The notes under the pieces: model-generated | Databases searched by the model: none | What the model was told of the DNA's origin: nothing | The model's input: the letters and a program-made list of their open reading frames with translations, nothing else | Source of the DNA: JBHELB01 sp041859045 | GTDB lineage: Bacteria > Hydrogenedentota > Hydrogenedentia > Hydrogenedentales > SLHB01 | Assembly (NCBI GenBank): GCA_041859045.1 | Contig: JBHELB010000039.1 | Span: 1-64,000 of the forward strand | DNA length: 64,000 nucleotides | Direction of reading: 5' to 3' | Shown: one piece after another, positions 43,474-52,268 of the stretch | Layout of the letters: each line of letters opens with the position of its first letter | Numbering within the stretch: position 1 is the first letter of the stretch | Program-made: the position numbers and the translations under genes

Positions 43474-44429
43474 GACCGAACGTTCGCATTACGTTGGTTG
43501 CGCTGGCCTTTTTGTTGCCGAACTTTCTCGGGTTCGCGGTGTTCACGCTTGTGCCGGTGGTCTTTTCGCTGGGCGCGTCGTTCACCAACTGGAACCTGAT
43601 GCGCACCGTGCCGTTGCGCTTCGTCGGTCTTGAGAATTACCTCGATCTCATCGCGGAACCCCGGTTCTGGCTGTACTTCGTCAACACGATCTACCTCATG
43701 CTCGGCATGCCGGTGGCCATTGCGGGCTCGCTGCTGCTTGCCGTCATGCTCAGCACGAAAATCCGCGGGCTCACCGTCTACCGCACGTTGTTCTACCTGC
43801 CGTCGTTCACCGCGGGCATCGCCGTGTTCGTGTTGTGGAAACAGCTCTACAACCCAGAGTTTGGCCCGATTAACACAACGCTGCGCTGGGTGTTCGACAT
43901 GATCCATCTGGACGCCCTCAAGCCGCCGATGTGGTTGCTGTCCACGGCGAATCTGCTGGGGCTCGGGGTCGAGCAGGTTGAGTTGACGTTTAGCGAGTTT
44001 GGCCTGGGCGCACGCGACGCGATCATCATCATGGGCATCTGGCTGGCGGTGGGCGGCGGCAACATGCTGTTGTACCTCGCGGGCATCTCGAACATTCCCG
44101 AAGAACTGTACGAAGCGGCCGATATCGACGGCGCGAACGCCTGGAAGAAGTTTTGGCACGTGACCTGGCCACAGCTTGCCCCGACGACGTTCTTCATCGT
44201 GATCATGAGTTTCATCGGCGGGCTGCAGGGCGGGTTCGAACAAGCCCGCGTGATGACCAACGGCGGCCCGGCAGGCACCACCACCACCCTGGCCTTCTAC
44301 ATCTACTCAAAAGCGTTCCTTGAGTTTCAAATCGGGTACGCCTCGGCCATTGCGTGGGTCTTGTTCGCGCTGATCTTCGCGCTCACCGCCGTGAATTGGA
44401 GGTATGGCAGCCGCTATGTCAACTACTGA
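43470..44429 (+). CDS. ABC sugar transporter permease (MalF/UgpA type)
   Basis: A 319-residue inner-membrane protein with six or seven helices. The 'EAA' loop that docks the ATPase reads 'EELYEAADIDGANAWKKFWHVTWPQLAP' (about 208-236). Family CUT1, sugar import. Starts ATG inside the preceding stop (ATGA overlap) and is followed by a second permease whose start lies inside its own end. Between the second and third helices there is a longer periplasmic loop than in short homologues (about 125-170). Function needs both permeases. Confidence 0.9.
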   Translation: MRPNVRITLVALAFLLPNFLGFAVFTLVPVVFSLGASFTNWNLMRTVPLRFVGLENYLDLIAEPRFWLYFVNTIYLMLGMPVAIAGSLLLAVMLSTKIRGLTVYRTLFYLPSFTAGIAVFVLWKQLYNPEFGPINTTLRWVFDMIHLDALKPPMWLLSTANLLGLGVEQVELTFSEFGLGARDAIIIMGIWLAVGGGNMLLYLAGISNIPEELYEAADIDGANAWKKFWHVTWPQLAPTTFFIVIMSFIGGLQGGFEQARVMTNGGPAGTTTTLAFYIYSKAFLEFQIGYASAIAWVLFALIFALTAVNWRYGSRYVNY

Positions 44430-45360
44430 GCGCCCCACGCCCGCTTCCCCCACGACAGCGCGCCGTTGGTTTGCCCGCAACGGCCGTTTCGGCGTGTATC
44501 ACGTCTTCCTGGTAATTATCGCGTGTACGATGCTTATCCCGTTCCTGTGGATGGTGACCGCCAGCAGCAAACCGCTGAGCGAGGTCGAGCGCATGAGCCC
44601 CATCCCCCGCGAGTCGACGGTCCAAAACTACCTCGACCAGAGCGGCGCGGGCGCATTCTCGTTGCTCGAATATTACGTGCACAATGCGAAGCGCAATTTC
44701 GAGGCGGTATGGAATTCGCGGGACATTACCTTCAAGAAGTACTTCTTCAACAGCCTGTTTGTGGCGGGTTGGGTCACGCTGCTGACCTGTCTCACCAGTT
44801 CCATGGCCGCGTACGCCTTTGCGCGGCTCCAGTGGCCGGGCCGCGATGCGGTGTTTAAGCTCTATTTGGCGACGATGATGATCCCCGGCGTCGTCACGAT
44901 GATTCCCAACTATACGCTCGTCGTGAAGCTGCATTTGCTCGACACCTACGCCGCGCTCATCGTGCCCGCCGCGTTCAGCGCCTTTGGCACGTTCCTGTTG
45001 CGCCAATTTATGCTCGGCATCCCGCCGTCCATGGACGAAGCCGCCACCATCGACGGCGCGTCGCATTGGCGGATTTTCTGGGACATCATCCTGCCGCTCT
45101 CCCAGCCCGGCCTGGTTACGCTGGCCATGTTCACGTTCCTGGGCCAGTACGGCAGCTTCTTCTGGCCGCTCGTTTGCATCAAGAGCCAGCACCTCCAGAC
45201 CCTCCCGGTGGGCATGCTCTACTTCGACACCCTCTACGCCCGCGAGACCAACCTCATCATGGCCGCGTCGGTCATCAACATCGTCCCCTTGGTCATCCTG
45301 TTCGTCGTACTCCAGAAGCAGATCGTCCGGGGCATCCAACTGGGCGGCGTCAAAGGGTAA
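44416..45360 (+). CDS. ABC sugar transporter permease (MalG/UgpE type)
   Basis: A 314-residue inner-membrane protein with six helices. The EAA loop reads 'MDEAATIDGASHWRIFWDIILPLSQPGL' (about 218-245), as in MalG-type permeases. The insertion 'LEYYVHNAKRNFEAVWNSRDITFKKYFFNS' between helices 1 and 2 is long. An ATG at 44404 is the alternative start, but the GGAGG at 44398-44402 sits only one base from it, so I prefer the ATG at 44416 (13 bases). It overlaps the end of the first permease. No ATPase gene follows. The region 45361-45663 begins after it. Confidence 0.88.
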   Translation: MSTTERPTPASPTTARRWFARNGRFGVYHVFLVIIACTMLIPFLWMVTASSKPLSEVERMSPIPRESTVQNYLDQSGAGAFSLLEYYVHNAKRNFEAVWNSRDITFKKYFFNSLFVAGWVTLLTCLTSSMAAYAFARLQWPGRDAVFKLYLATMMIPGVVTMIPNYTLVVKLHLLDTYAALIVPAAFSAFGTFLLRQFMLGIPPSMDEAATIDGASHWRIFWDIILPLSQPGLVTLAMFTFLGQYGSFFWPLVCIKSQHLQTLPVGMLYFDTLYARETNLIMAASVINIVPLVILFVVLQKQIVRGIQLGGVKG

Positions 45361-45459
45361 TTCGTCCCCAATACTCTGTTCCTAAGTTCAGGTATGGCAT
45401 GCTTTTACCTTCCGCAATCCCCATCATATGGTATGGGTAATCTGTTTACATACAATATA

Positions 45460-45488
45460 TTGACGTTTGGGGCCCTCTGTGCTAGACT
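45460..45488 (+). promoter_or_regulatory. distal promoter of thyX-nrdJ
   Basis: TTGACG (45460-45465), 17 bases, TAGACT (45483-45488) with TGC before it. About 175 bases upstream of thyX, so the transcript would have a long leader containing the palindrome. Confidence 0.6.
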
Positions 45489-45565
45489 GCGCTTTGCGAA
45501 GGAGAACCCCCTCGAGGGGAGCGACCGGAGCCTCTGACCATTCCGCCGCGCGCGGCAATGGCCTG

Positions 45566-45595
45566 TTGGACATCGGCCCCATCCGGGTCTATAAT
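45566..45595 (+). promoter_or_regulatory. proximal promoter of thyX-nrdJ
   Basis: TTGGAC (45566-45571), 18 bases, TATAAT (45590-45595), the only perfect -10 hexamer I saw in a promoter-like setting. It is 68 bases before the thyX ATG. Two promoters suggest differential expression. Confidence 0.5.
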
Positions 45596-45663
45596 CGACC
45601 CTCTGCGAGTTCTCCCAGTCTTTGGTCCCGGCGCTGACGTATCTACGAAGGAATTTGTTACAC

Positions 45664-46446
45664 ATGGAATGGGTGAAGCCGAGCGTCTTTCTCGTGGGCG
45701 AGACACGCGTTGTGGACGAGGGTCTTCATGCGTACTTAGAGCACCTGGGCGTTCCAAATTGGACCAGCGACGCCCCCAGCGACCCCGAGCGGTTGACGGA
45801 AGTCTTTGGCCGTCTGTGCTACCGGAGCTTTGAGCCGGGGTTGAACCCGAACGTGACCCGGGTGCGCCAGGGGAACCAGCCGTACCTGAGCAACGTGGTG
45901 AAGGTGGGGCATGGCAGCGTGCTCGAACATGCCGTGTTGAACTTCATATTTGCGGACGTAAGCCGGGTGTTTACGCACGAACTGGTGCGCCACCGGGCGG
46001 GCACGGCGATCTCGCAGGAGTCGCTGCGTTTTGTGCGGCTGGACCGGCTGTCGGCGTATATGCCGATGCATATCCAGGAAAGCGAAGAGGGGATGGCGGT
46101 GTTCACCAAGACCCTCGAGCAGTTGGAAGAGGTGCAGAAGAGCCTGGCGCGGGTGTTTGAGGTCGAGACGGAAGAGGCGTTTTCGCGCAAGAAGAAGCTG
46201 ACCTCGGCGTTCCGCCGGGTGGCGCCGGAAGGCGTGGCGACGACGGTGGGGTGGTCGTGCAATTTCCGCGCGCTGCGCCATGTGATCGAAATGCGCACCG
46301 CGCCGGACGCGGAAGAGGAAATTCGCCTGGTGTTTGGCCAGGTTTATGAACAAGTGCACCGGCGGTATCCGAACCTCCTGGGCGACTATGAAGTCGTTGA
46401 GGCGGACGGATTGCCGTGGGTGAAGACCACGAACAAAAAAGTATAA
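45664..46446 (+). CDS. thyX: flavin-dependent thymidylate synthase ThyX
   Basis: A 260-residue enzyme. The ThyX signature RHRxxSxxxxSxR is seen as RHRAGTAISQESLRF (the usual first Ser replaced by Thr). 'GHGSVLEHAVLNFIF' and 'NFRALRHVIEMR' (FAD and dUMP contacts) are also present. It makes dTMP from dUMP using FAD, NADPH and methylenetetrahydrofolate. ATG at 45664 with AAGGAA upstream. A later gene (nrdJ) starts 45 bases after the stop, giving a dNTP-synthesis operon. No thyA is in the window. Confidence 0.93.
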   Translation: MEWVKPSVFLVGETRVVDEGLHAYLEHLGVPNWTSDAPSDPERLTEVFGRLCYRSFEPGLNPNVTRVRQGNQPYLSNVVKVGHGSVLEHAVLNFIFADVSRVFTHELVRHRAGTAISQESLRFVRLDRLSAYMPMHIQESEEGMAVFTKTLEQLEEVQKSLARVFEVETEEAFSRKKKLTSAFRRVAPEGVATTVGWSCNFRALRHVIEMRTAPDAEEEIRLVFGQVYEQVHRRYPNLLGDYEVVEADGLPWVKTTNKKV

Positions 46447-46490
46447 GAAGACTGTTTGTCCCAGTCGTCACGTCTTGGGAGGGACTGACC

Positions 46491-48566
46491 ATGTTATTCA
46501 CCGTGACCGAGCGTTTCTATCTTTCCGAGCGTTTTTTGGAGCGTTTCAGCGGGCAGCAGCCGAAGTGGGGGCCGCTGGGGTATGTGACGTTCAAGCGCAC
46601 GTATGCCCGCGTGGTGGACGGCGAGACCAAGCGCACCGAGGAGTACTGGGAGACGCTGAAGCGTGTGGTGGAGGGCTGCTACACGATCCAGCTCAACCAT
46701 TGCCGCAATTTGAAGCTGCCGTGGAATCCGCAGAAGGCGCAGCGCTCGGCGCAGGAAATGTACCGGTTGATGTGGGAGTTCAAGTTCCTTCCGCCGGGGC
46801 GCGGCTTGTGGATGATGGGAACGGACTATATTTACGAGCGGGGCTCGGGCGCGCTGAATAACTGCGCGTTCGTGTCGACGGCGGAAATCGACTTCAGCTT
46901 TTCCGAGCCGTTCTGTTTCTTGATGGACCTCTCCATGCTCGGCGTGGGCGTGGCGTTTGACACGAAAGGCGCGGGCCAAGTCGAGGTGCAGACCCCGCAG
47001 GTCGGCGCTTCCACGTACGTCGTCGACGACTCGAAGGAAGGCTGGGTGGATCTCGTGCGCTGCCTGCTGGAGGCCTATGTGGGCCACGGCAAGCGCCCGG
47101 CGCATATCGATTACTCGCGCGTCCGCCCGATGGGCGCGCCGATCCGCACCTTTGGCGGCATCGCGCCGGGTCCCGGCCCGTTGATGGAATGCGTGGAGAA
47201 CATCGACAAGGTTTTGAAGCCGCGCATCGGCGAACGGATCACGTCCACGGATATCACCGATCTCATGAACGTGCTCGGCAAGTGTGTGGTGTCGGGCGGC
47301 GTGCGGCGCACGGCCGAGCTGGCGCTGGGCAGCCCGGAAGACGCCGACTACCTCAAGCTCAAAGACCCGGATTTGCACGGCGAGCAGTTGATGGCGTGGC
47401 GCTGGGCTTCGAACAACAGCGTCGAGGCGCGCGTGGGAATGGACTACACCCAGGTGGGCCAGCAGACCGCGAAAAACGGCGAGCCGGGGTATTTCTGGCT
47501 GGAGAATGCGCGCGCGTATGGGCGTCTGAAAGACGGGCCGACCTGGGTGGACGCGAAGGTCGCGGGCACGAATCCTTGCGCGGAGCAGAGCCTCGAGTCG
47601 TATGAGATCTGCAACCTCGTCGAAACGTTCCCGTCACTGCATGAAAGCTACGAGGAGTACGAGCGGACGCTGAAGTTCGCGTATCTCTACGCGAAGACCG
47701 TCACGCTGATCCCCACACACATCGAACGCACGAACGCAATCATGTTGCGCAACCGGCGCATCGGACTGTCGCAATCGGGCATCATCGAATCGTTTGAACG
47801 CCACGGCCGGCGCACGCATCTGGAATGGTGCGACCGCGGCTATGCATACATCGCCAAGCTCGACCGCATCTACGCGCAGTGGCTGTGCATTCCCGAGAGC
47901 ATTAAGAAGACCAGCATCAAGCCGAGCGGCACGGTGTCGCTGCTGCCCGGCGTCACGCCCGGCATTCACTATCCGCACGCGGAGTTCTACTACCGCACAA
48001 TCCGCCTTGACCGCACGAGCCCGTTGGTTGAGCCGATTCGCCGCGCAGGTTACCGGATCGAGGAATCGGTCTATGGCGACAACACGTACGTGGTGTACTT
48101 TCCTGTCAAGCAGAAGCACTTCCAACGCTCCAAGCACGACGTGTCAGTCTGGGAGCAGGTCGAGAACGTGGCGCAGATGCAACACTACTGGGCGGACAAT
48201 CAAGTCAGCGCGACCGTAACGTTCAAGGCCGAGGAGGCGCACGAACTGCCGTTCATTCTTGAGCTGTACGAGCCGAAGCTGAAGTCGATCAGCTTCCTGC
48301 CGCTCAAGGACCACAATTACGCGCAGGCGCCGTATCAGGAGATCACCGAGGAGATGTACAACAACGCCTCGGTGCGCCTGAAGCCGCTGAACTTCGAGAA
48401 CCTGAATACGGATGAGGCGCTGGACCTCTACTGCGACGGCGACAAGTGCGAGATGCCCGTGCAGGAGGTTGAGGTGGTTGTTCCGCAGGAAGAGTTCTCG
48501 TTCGAGTTCGACAAGTCGAACGGCAAAGAACACTCCGCGGAAGAGGAGACGGCGGTTCCGAAATAG
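46491..48566 (+). CDS. nrdJ: adenosylcobalamin-dependent ribonucleoside-triphosphate reductase (class II, monomeric RTPR type)
   Basis: A 691-residue protein alignable with Lactobacillus-type RTPR. Residues present: NNCAF for substrate-site Cys119, NPCAEQSLESYEICN for Cys408/Glu410/Cys419, and the C-terminal CDGDKC pair (about 652-657) that shuttles reducing equivalents. It reduces ribonucleoside triphosphates using B12, so it works with or without oxygen. The N-terminus (from MLFTVTERF) lacks an ATP-cone. A 35-residue acidic tail follows the Cys pair. ATG with GGGAGGG about 8 bases upstream; an upstream in-frame start at 46416 lies in thyX. Pairs with thyX for dNTP supply. Confidence 0.95.
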   Translation: MLFTVTERFYLSERFLERFSGQQPKWGPLGYVTFKRTYARVVDGETKRTEEYWETLKRVVEGCYTIQLNHCRNLKLPWNPQKAQRSAQEMYRLMWEFKFLPPGRGLWMMGTDYIYERGSGALNNCAFVSTAEIDFSFSEPFCFLMDLSMLGVGVAFDTKGAGQVEVQTPQVGASTYVVDDSKEGWVDLVRCLLEAYVGHGKRPAHIDYSRVRPMGAPIRTFGGIAPGPGPLMECVENIDKVLKPRIGERITSTDITDLMNVLGKCVVSGGVRRTAELALGSPEDADYLKLKDPDLHGEQLMAWRWASNNSVEARVGMDYTQVGQQTAKNGEPGYFWLENARAYGRLKDGPTWVDAKVAGTNPCAEQSLESYEICNLVETFPSLHESYEEYERTLKFAYLYAKTVTLIPTHIERTNAIMLRNRRIGLSQSGIIESFERHGRRTHLEWCDRGYAYIAKLDRIYAQWLCIPESIKKTSIKPSGTVSLLPGVTPGIHYPHAEFYYRTIRLDRTSPLVEPIRRAGYRIEESVYGDNTYVVYFPVKQKHFQRSKHDVSVWEQVENVAQMQHYWADNQVSATVTFKAEEAHELPFILELYEPKLKSISFLPLKDHNYAQAPYQEITEEMYNNASVRLKPLNFENLNTDEALDLYCDGDKCEMPVQEVEVVVPQEEFSFEFDKSNGKEHSAEEETAVPK

Positions 48567-48585
48567 GCGCATCAGGAAGGACACC

Positions 48586-48813
48586 ATGCTCTCGAAAAAA
48601 ACGAACTATCGTCTAGTCGTGTGCTTTGTTCTTGTCCAGGCTGTTGCGGTATGCGTGGTCCTCGGGCTGTTTCTTGTGGACTTCGCGGCGAGCTTCGCGC
48701 TGACAAAAGAGCGGCCTTCAGTTGAAGGGATGCTCCTGATCCTGGTGAACCTCAACGTCCTCTTGCTTCTCTTGCTGAACATCAAGCAGCACCCACCGAA
48801 GGACGGCGAATAG
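48586..48813 (+). CDS. small membrane protein, unknown
   Basis: A 75-residue protein with two predicted membrane helices (about 11-33 and 45-62), a short polar linker and a Lys/His/Pro C-terminus. ATG start with AGGAAGG seven bases upstream, 19 bases after nrdJ. No family recognised. Between 48814 and 49036 no gene or clear terminator is seen. Confidence 0.6.
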   Translation: MLSKKTNYRLVVCFVLVQAVAVCVVLGLFLVDFAASFALTKERPSVEGMLLILVNLNVLLLLLLNIKQHPPKDGE

Positions 48814-49036
48814 CGCCCCAGAACGTTACCCACAGGCCTTGCGAGCAGAAAGGTTCGTGCGCGTAACCCGGGTCTTGAGGCTCGATTCGTGCGCGATCAT
48901 GCTGTTGACACGGCGGAAGTGCTGGCAGTCCCCGCTTTTCCTACAGGACTTGCTTTCAATCGCCCCTTGATGCGATGACATGCCACGGCGCAAAAACCGC
49001 GACCTGGAGTAAGAACCTTCGCCTCAGGCGCTTCTG

Positions 49037-50314
49037 CTATTTTGTGGGCGGTTTGCTGCCGTCTTTTCCGCGCAACGGCTCGGCCGCACCGCGAATTTCG
49101 AGGCGAATCTTTGCGAGGTGATTCGGGCCGCCGTCGAGGACGATGATACGGTACGGGCCGTGCGTGAGGACCTCGCCCTGCGCCGGGATGCGGCCCGTCG
49201 CATGCATGACCCAGCCGCCGACGGTTTCCACTTCGTCGTCTTCAATGCGCACGCCCATCGCCTCGCAGGCATCTTCGAGTGGCATGCGCGCGTCGATAAT
49301 GAAGGCGTTGGGCGCGGCCTGCCGGATTTGACTTTCCTCGCGGTCGTGTTCGTCCTGAATGTCGCCGAAGATTTGCTCAAGAATGTCCTCAATCGTGACC
49401 AGGCCGTCCGTGCCGCCGTATTCATCCGTAACGATCGCGATGTGCTGTTTGGCGGTCTTGAGGGTCTTGAGCAGATCGTCGAGTTTGATCGTATCCGGCA
49501 CGTGAAGCACTTCACGCACGAAACGCGTGATGCTGGGATTCTCGGGTTGATCGTCGAGCAACACATCATAGGCGTTGATCGTGCCGATGATGGTGTCGAT
49601 GCTGTCGCGGTAGATGGCGATGCGGGTGCGCCCGGTCTGCACAAACAGGTCGAACAGTTCCTGGCGCGTGGCGGTTTCAGGCAATGCCTCAATGTCGATG
49701 CGCGGAACCATGATCTCGTTGGCCTGGGTGTGTTGCAGATCGATGATCGAGTGGATCATGCGCTGCTCTTCGCGTTCGATCGTGCCGTGCTCCGCGCTTT
49801 CGTCAACGAGGATGCGGACGTCGTCGAGCGAAGTCATGAAAGGGCTGATGTGGTGTTGTTCGCGCCCCACCGCGCGCATGAGCAAGCGGATCAGCGCGGT
49901 TGTAGGCGCAGTAATGGGAATCAGCACCCACTGAAACACTTGAATGATAGGAAACAGCGCCAGCGACAGGCGGCTCGGGTGTTTGCGGAAGAAGCTCTTG
50001 GGCATGATCTCGGAAAAGACCAGATAGACCGGCGTCGCAATGAGGGTCGCGAGCAGGGGCGAGTCGAGTACGTCGACCAGCGCGGTCGTGCCGAGCACGA
50101 GCAGGATATTGTTCGCGATGAGCAACATCGTGAGCAGCGCGTCGGGTCGGTACATGCAGCGCAGCAGGCGCGCGGCCCGGGGCAGGTGCTCCTCTTCGGC
50201 GAGGTAGCGAATGCGGATCGGGTTCGCGGAGACAAACCCAATCTCGTACCCGGCGAACAGCGCCTGGAGCACGATCGTGATGAGGAAGACGAAGAGCGCA
50301 ATCTCCGGGCTCAT
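49037..50314 (-). CDS. CNNM/CorC (HlyC-type) membrane protein
   Basis: A 425-residue protein. The N-terminal DUF21/CNNM transmembrane domain (about 1-150, with 'GYEIGFVSANPIRIRYLAEEE' and 'FSEIMPKSFFRKHP') is followed by a pair of CBS domains (about 205-330: 'MVPRIDIEALPETAT...', 'MAIVTDEYGGTDGLVTIEDILEQIFGDIQDEHD') and a CorC_HlyC domain at the C-terminus ('ARMPLEDACEAMGVRIEDDEVETVGGWVM'). Such proteins transport or regulate Mg2+/Co2+ or take part in envelope function. ATG at 50314 with GGGGAGGAG; it overlaps the upstream paralogue's stop by 4 bases. Confidence 0.88.
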   Translation of the reverse strand: MSPEIALFVFLITIVLQALFAGYEIGFVSANPIRIRYLAEEEHLPRAARLLRCMYRPDALLTMLLIANNILLVLGTTALVDVLDSPLLATLIATPVYLVFSEIMPKSFFRKHPSRLSLALFPIIQVFQWVLIPITAPTTALIRLLMRAVGREQHHISPFMTSLDDVRILVDESAEHGTIEREEQRMIHSIIDLQHTQANEIMVPRIDIEALPETATRQELFDLFVQTGRTRIAIYRDSIDTIIGTINAYDVLLDDQPENPSITRFVREVLHVPDTIKLDDLLKTLKTAKQHIAIVTDEYGGTDGLVTIEDILEQIFGDIQDEHDREESQIRQAAPNAFIIDARMPLEDACEAMGVRIEDDEVETVGGWVMHATGRIPAQGEVLTHGPYRIIVLDGGPNHLAKIRLEIRGAAEPLRGKDGSKPPTK

Positions 50315-51777
50315 GCCGTCTCCTCCCCGTTCGCGGCGGCGGCCTCGGGCATGCGCTCGATGCGCACGCGCGACGCGCGTTTCCCTTCGCACTCCTCGAC
50401 GACGTAGCGCAGCCCCGCATGCTCAACGGTATCGCCGGTCTCCGGAACTTTCTCAAGCAGATGCATGACCAAGCCCGCGACCGTCGTGTGTTCCTCGTCT
50501 TCGAACTCCACATTCAGCAATTCGGCGAGTTCGTCGATGGAAAACGAACCCGGCACGACGTATTCGGTCTCGGAGACTTTCTCGTACTCCGGCGTTTCGA
50601 TTTCGTCCTCGTCGAGAATGTCGCCGACCACTTCTTGCAGGGCATCGTGCAGCGTGGCCAGTCCGCTGGTGCCGCCGTACTCGTCGACGACAATCGCCAT
50701 GTGCGCGCGGTGGCGCTGAGTCTCCTTCACGAACTGGCGCACGGTCATGGTTTCCGGCACGAAATGCACGGGCCGCAGCAGAGGACGGATCGGGCGGCTG
50801 AGTTCGCCCTTCGCGATTGCGGGAAGAAGATCCTTCGCCACGAGAATGCCCGCGATACTGTCGAGATCGTCGCGAAACACCGGCAAGCGGGAGTATTCAT
50901 GCTGCCGCAACACGTCGAGGGCATCCTGGGTTGTCGCGGCTTCCGGCAGCGCGACGACGTCGGGCCGGGGCACGATGATGGTGCGGACTTGGGCGTCGCT
51001 GAACTCCAGCACGCCCTCGATCATCTCGCGTTTTTCTTCCTCGATAACCCCCTGCGCCTCTTCACTCGCGAGGACGGACTTGAGCTCCTCGTCGGTAATG
51101 AAGGGCGCCGCGCGAAGTTCGTGCAGGTGCAGCAGGCGGAACAAGAGGTCGGTGAACGAGAGCAGTATTTTGCAGAAGGGTTTGAGGAGGTAGTCGGTCG
51201 CCCAAAGCGGGACCGCGACGGCACGGGCAAATCCTTCCGCCATGCGCACGGCGACGATCTTGGGCATGATCTCCCCGAAGAACACCAGTGCGAACGTGAC
51301 CGCAAGCACGGCCAACCCATAGGCCTCGGCCTCTGAAAGCGGCGTCGCGGAGAAAAAATCCTCGAGGTGCGCGCCGAGCACCGCGCCCAGGGTCACATTG
51401 ACCATGAGGTTCATCACGAGAATGGTCGTGATAAGGTGGCCGGGGTTGGCCATCAACTGCGTGATGATGCGCGCGGGAAGCGCTTCCTCTTCGCTGAGCG
51501 CGCGCAGCCGCAGTTTGTGAATCGAAAAAAACGCCGTTTCCGCGCCGGAGGTAAACGCCGACAATCCGAGCAGCAGCAGAATCGCGAGCACGCGTCCCGG
51601 CGGCATATGCACGTTCCACAGGGCGAACCACTCCGCGGCAGTAACTGGATAGTCCATTGAGACAGCCGACGACGCGTCCCCATTCGAAGCGGCGATAGCC
51701 ACGACGCAGCAGGTGGCGGCGATGCCCGTGATCAAGGCGACGCCGCGGCGGCGAATTCCCCCGATTTCGCTCCGCAA
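50311..51777 (-). CDS. CNNM/CorC (HlyC-type) membrane protein
   Basis: A 488-residue protein, paralogue of the downstream gene. Signal-like N-terminus, DUF21 membrane domain (about 60-200, 'GAETAFFSIHKLRLRALSEEE', 'FFGEIMPKIVAVRMAEGFARAV'), CBS pair ('IVPRPDVVALPEAAT', 'MAIVVDEYGGTSGLATLHDALQEVVGDILDE') and a C-terminal CorC_HlyC domain. The start is TTG with AGAGGAGGTAG upstream. It lies directly after ybeY. A common arrangement (phoH-7TM-HD-ybeY-CNNM) places it in rRNA/envelope housekeeping. Confidence 0.88.
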   Translation of the reverse strand: MRSEIGGIRRRGVALITGIAATCCVVAIAASNGDASSAVSMDYPVTAAEWFALWNVHMPPGRVLAILLLLGLSAFTSGAETAFFSIHKLRLRALSEEEALPARIITQLMANPGHLITTILVMNLMVNVTLGAVLGAHLEDFFSATPLSEAEAYGLAVLAVTFALVFFGEIMPKIVAVRMAEGFARAVAVPLWATDYLLKPFCKILLSFTDLLFRLLHLHELRAAPFITDEELKSVLASEEAQGVIEEEKREMIEGVLEFSDAQVRTIIVPRPDVVALPEAATTQDALDVLRQHEYSRLPVFRDDLDSIAGILVAKDLLPAIAKGELSRPIRPLLRPVHFVPETMTVRQFVKETQRHRAHMAIVVDEYGGTSGLATLHDALQEVVGDILDEDEIETPEYEKVSETEYVVPGSFSIDELAELLNVEFEDEEHTTVAGLVMHLLEKVPETGDTVEHAGLRYVVEECEGKRASRVRIERMPEAAAANGEETA

Positions 51778-51785
51778 AACGACTA

Positions 51786-52268
51786 CTACCTCCTCTTCGC
51801 CGCGGGGCGGCTCAGTTTAGGCCAGGCCTCTTCGATGGAAATACCGAGATATTGAGCTTGTTTTTCGGCCATTTGCTTGCAGGCGCGTTCGGTCTTGTGC
51901 GTATATCCAAGCAAATGCAACATACCATGACAAAACAGCAGCCGCACTTCGTCGCGCATGGCCTGGGCGTCTTCGCGGGCGTCGCGCGCGACGGTGTCCA
52001 GGGAAATAACGATATCGCCGAGAACTCGCGGCTGCGCGACTGCGCCGCTGGCTTGCGCAAACGACAGCACGTCGGTTGGTCGGTCTTGCTTGCGGTAGTC
52101 GCGATTCAATTCGCGAATAAACGGATCGCTGCAGTAGAGGAGACTGACTTCGCAGGGAACGGTCATTCCCTCTCCTTCGCAAATCTGCTGGGCGAGCCGG
52201 GCCAGCACGTCGCGACGGCACGGGGTGCGCCACGGGGACTCGTTACGAACCTCGAGATGAACGGTCAT
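51786..52268 (-). CDS. ybeY: endoribonuclease YbeY
   Basis: A 160-residue protein with the YbeY motif HGMLHLLGYTH (about 114-124), whose three His coordinate zinc. Other conserved parts are 'RELNRDYRKQDRPTDVLSF' and 'GDIVISLDTVARDARE'. It matures the 3' end of 16S rRNA and helps ribosome quality control. ATG with AGGAGGTGACC. It overlaps the upstream 7TM-HD gene's stop by 4 bases; all of these form a tight operon. Confidence 0.95.
   Translation of the reverse strand: MTVHLEVRNESPWRTPCRRDVLARLAQQICEGEGMTVPCEVSLLYCSDPFIRELNRDYRKQDRPTDVLSFAQASGAVAQPRVLGDIVISLDTVARDAREDAQAMRDEVRLLFCHGMLHLLGYTHKTERACKQMAEKQAQYLGISIEEAWPKLSRPAAKRR

Larger units (their letters stand above)
45361..45663. other. intergenic region upstream of thyX, with tandem promoters
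   Basis: 303 bases without a gene. The first 95 bases are AT-rich and hold no terminator. Two promoter-like sites and a CCCCCTCGAGGGG palindrome (45508-45520) follow. I see no B12 riboswitch signature (no GCCACTG box). Confidence 0.45.

Noticed and set aside
42082..45360. An ATPase gene for the sugar ABC transporter
   Set aside because: None is present before or after the three genes; a shared ATPase elsewhere is normal for this transporter family.
45361..45663. A cobalamin riboswitch before thyX and the B12-dependent reductase
   Set aside because: No B12 box or typical long conserved core; the region is too short and mostly promoter sequences.
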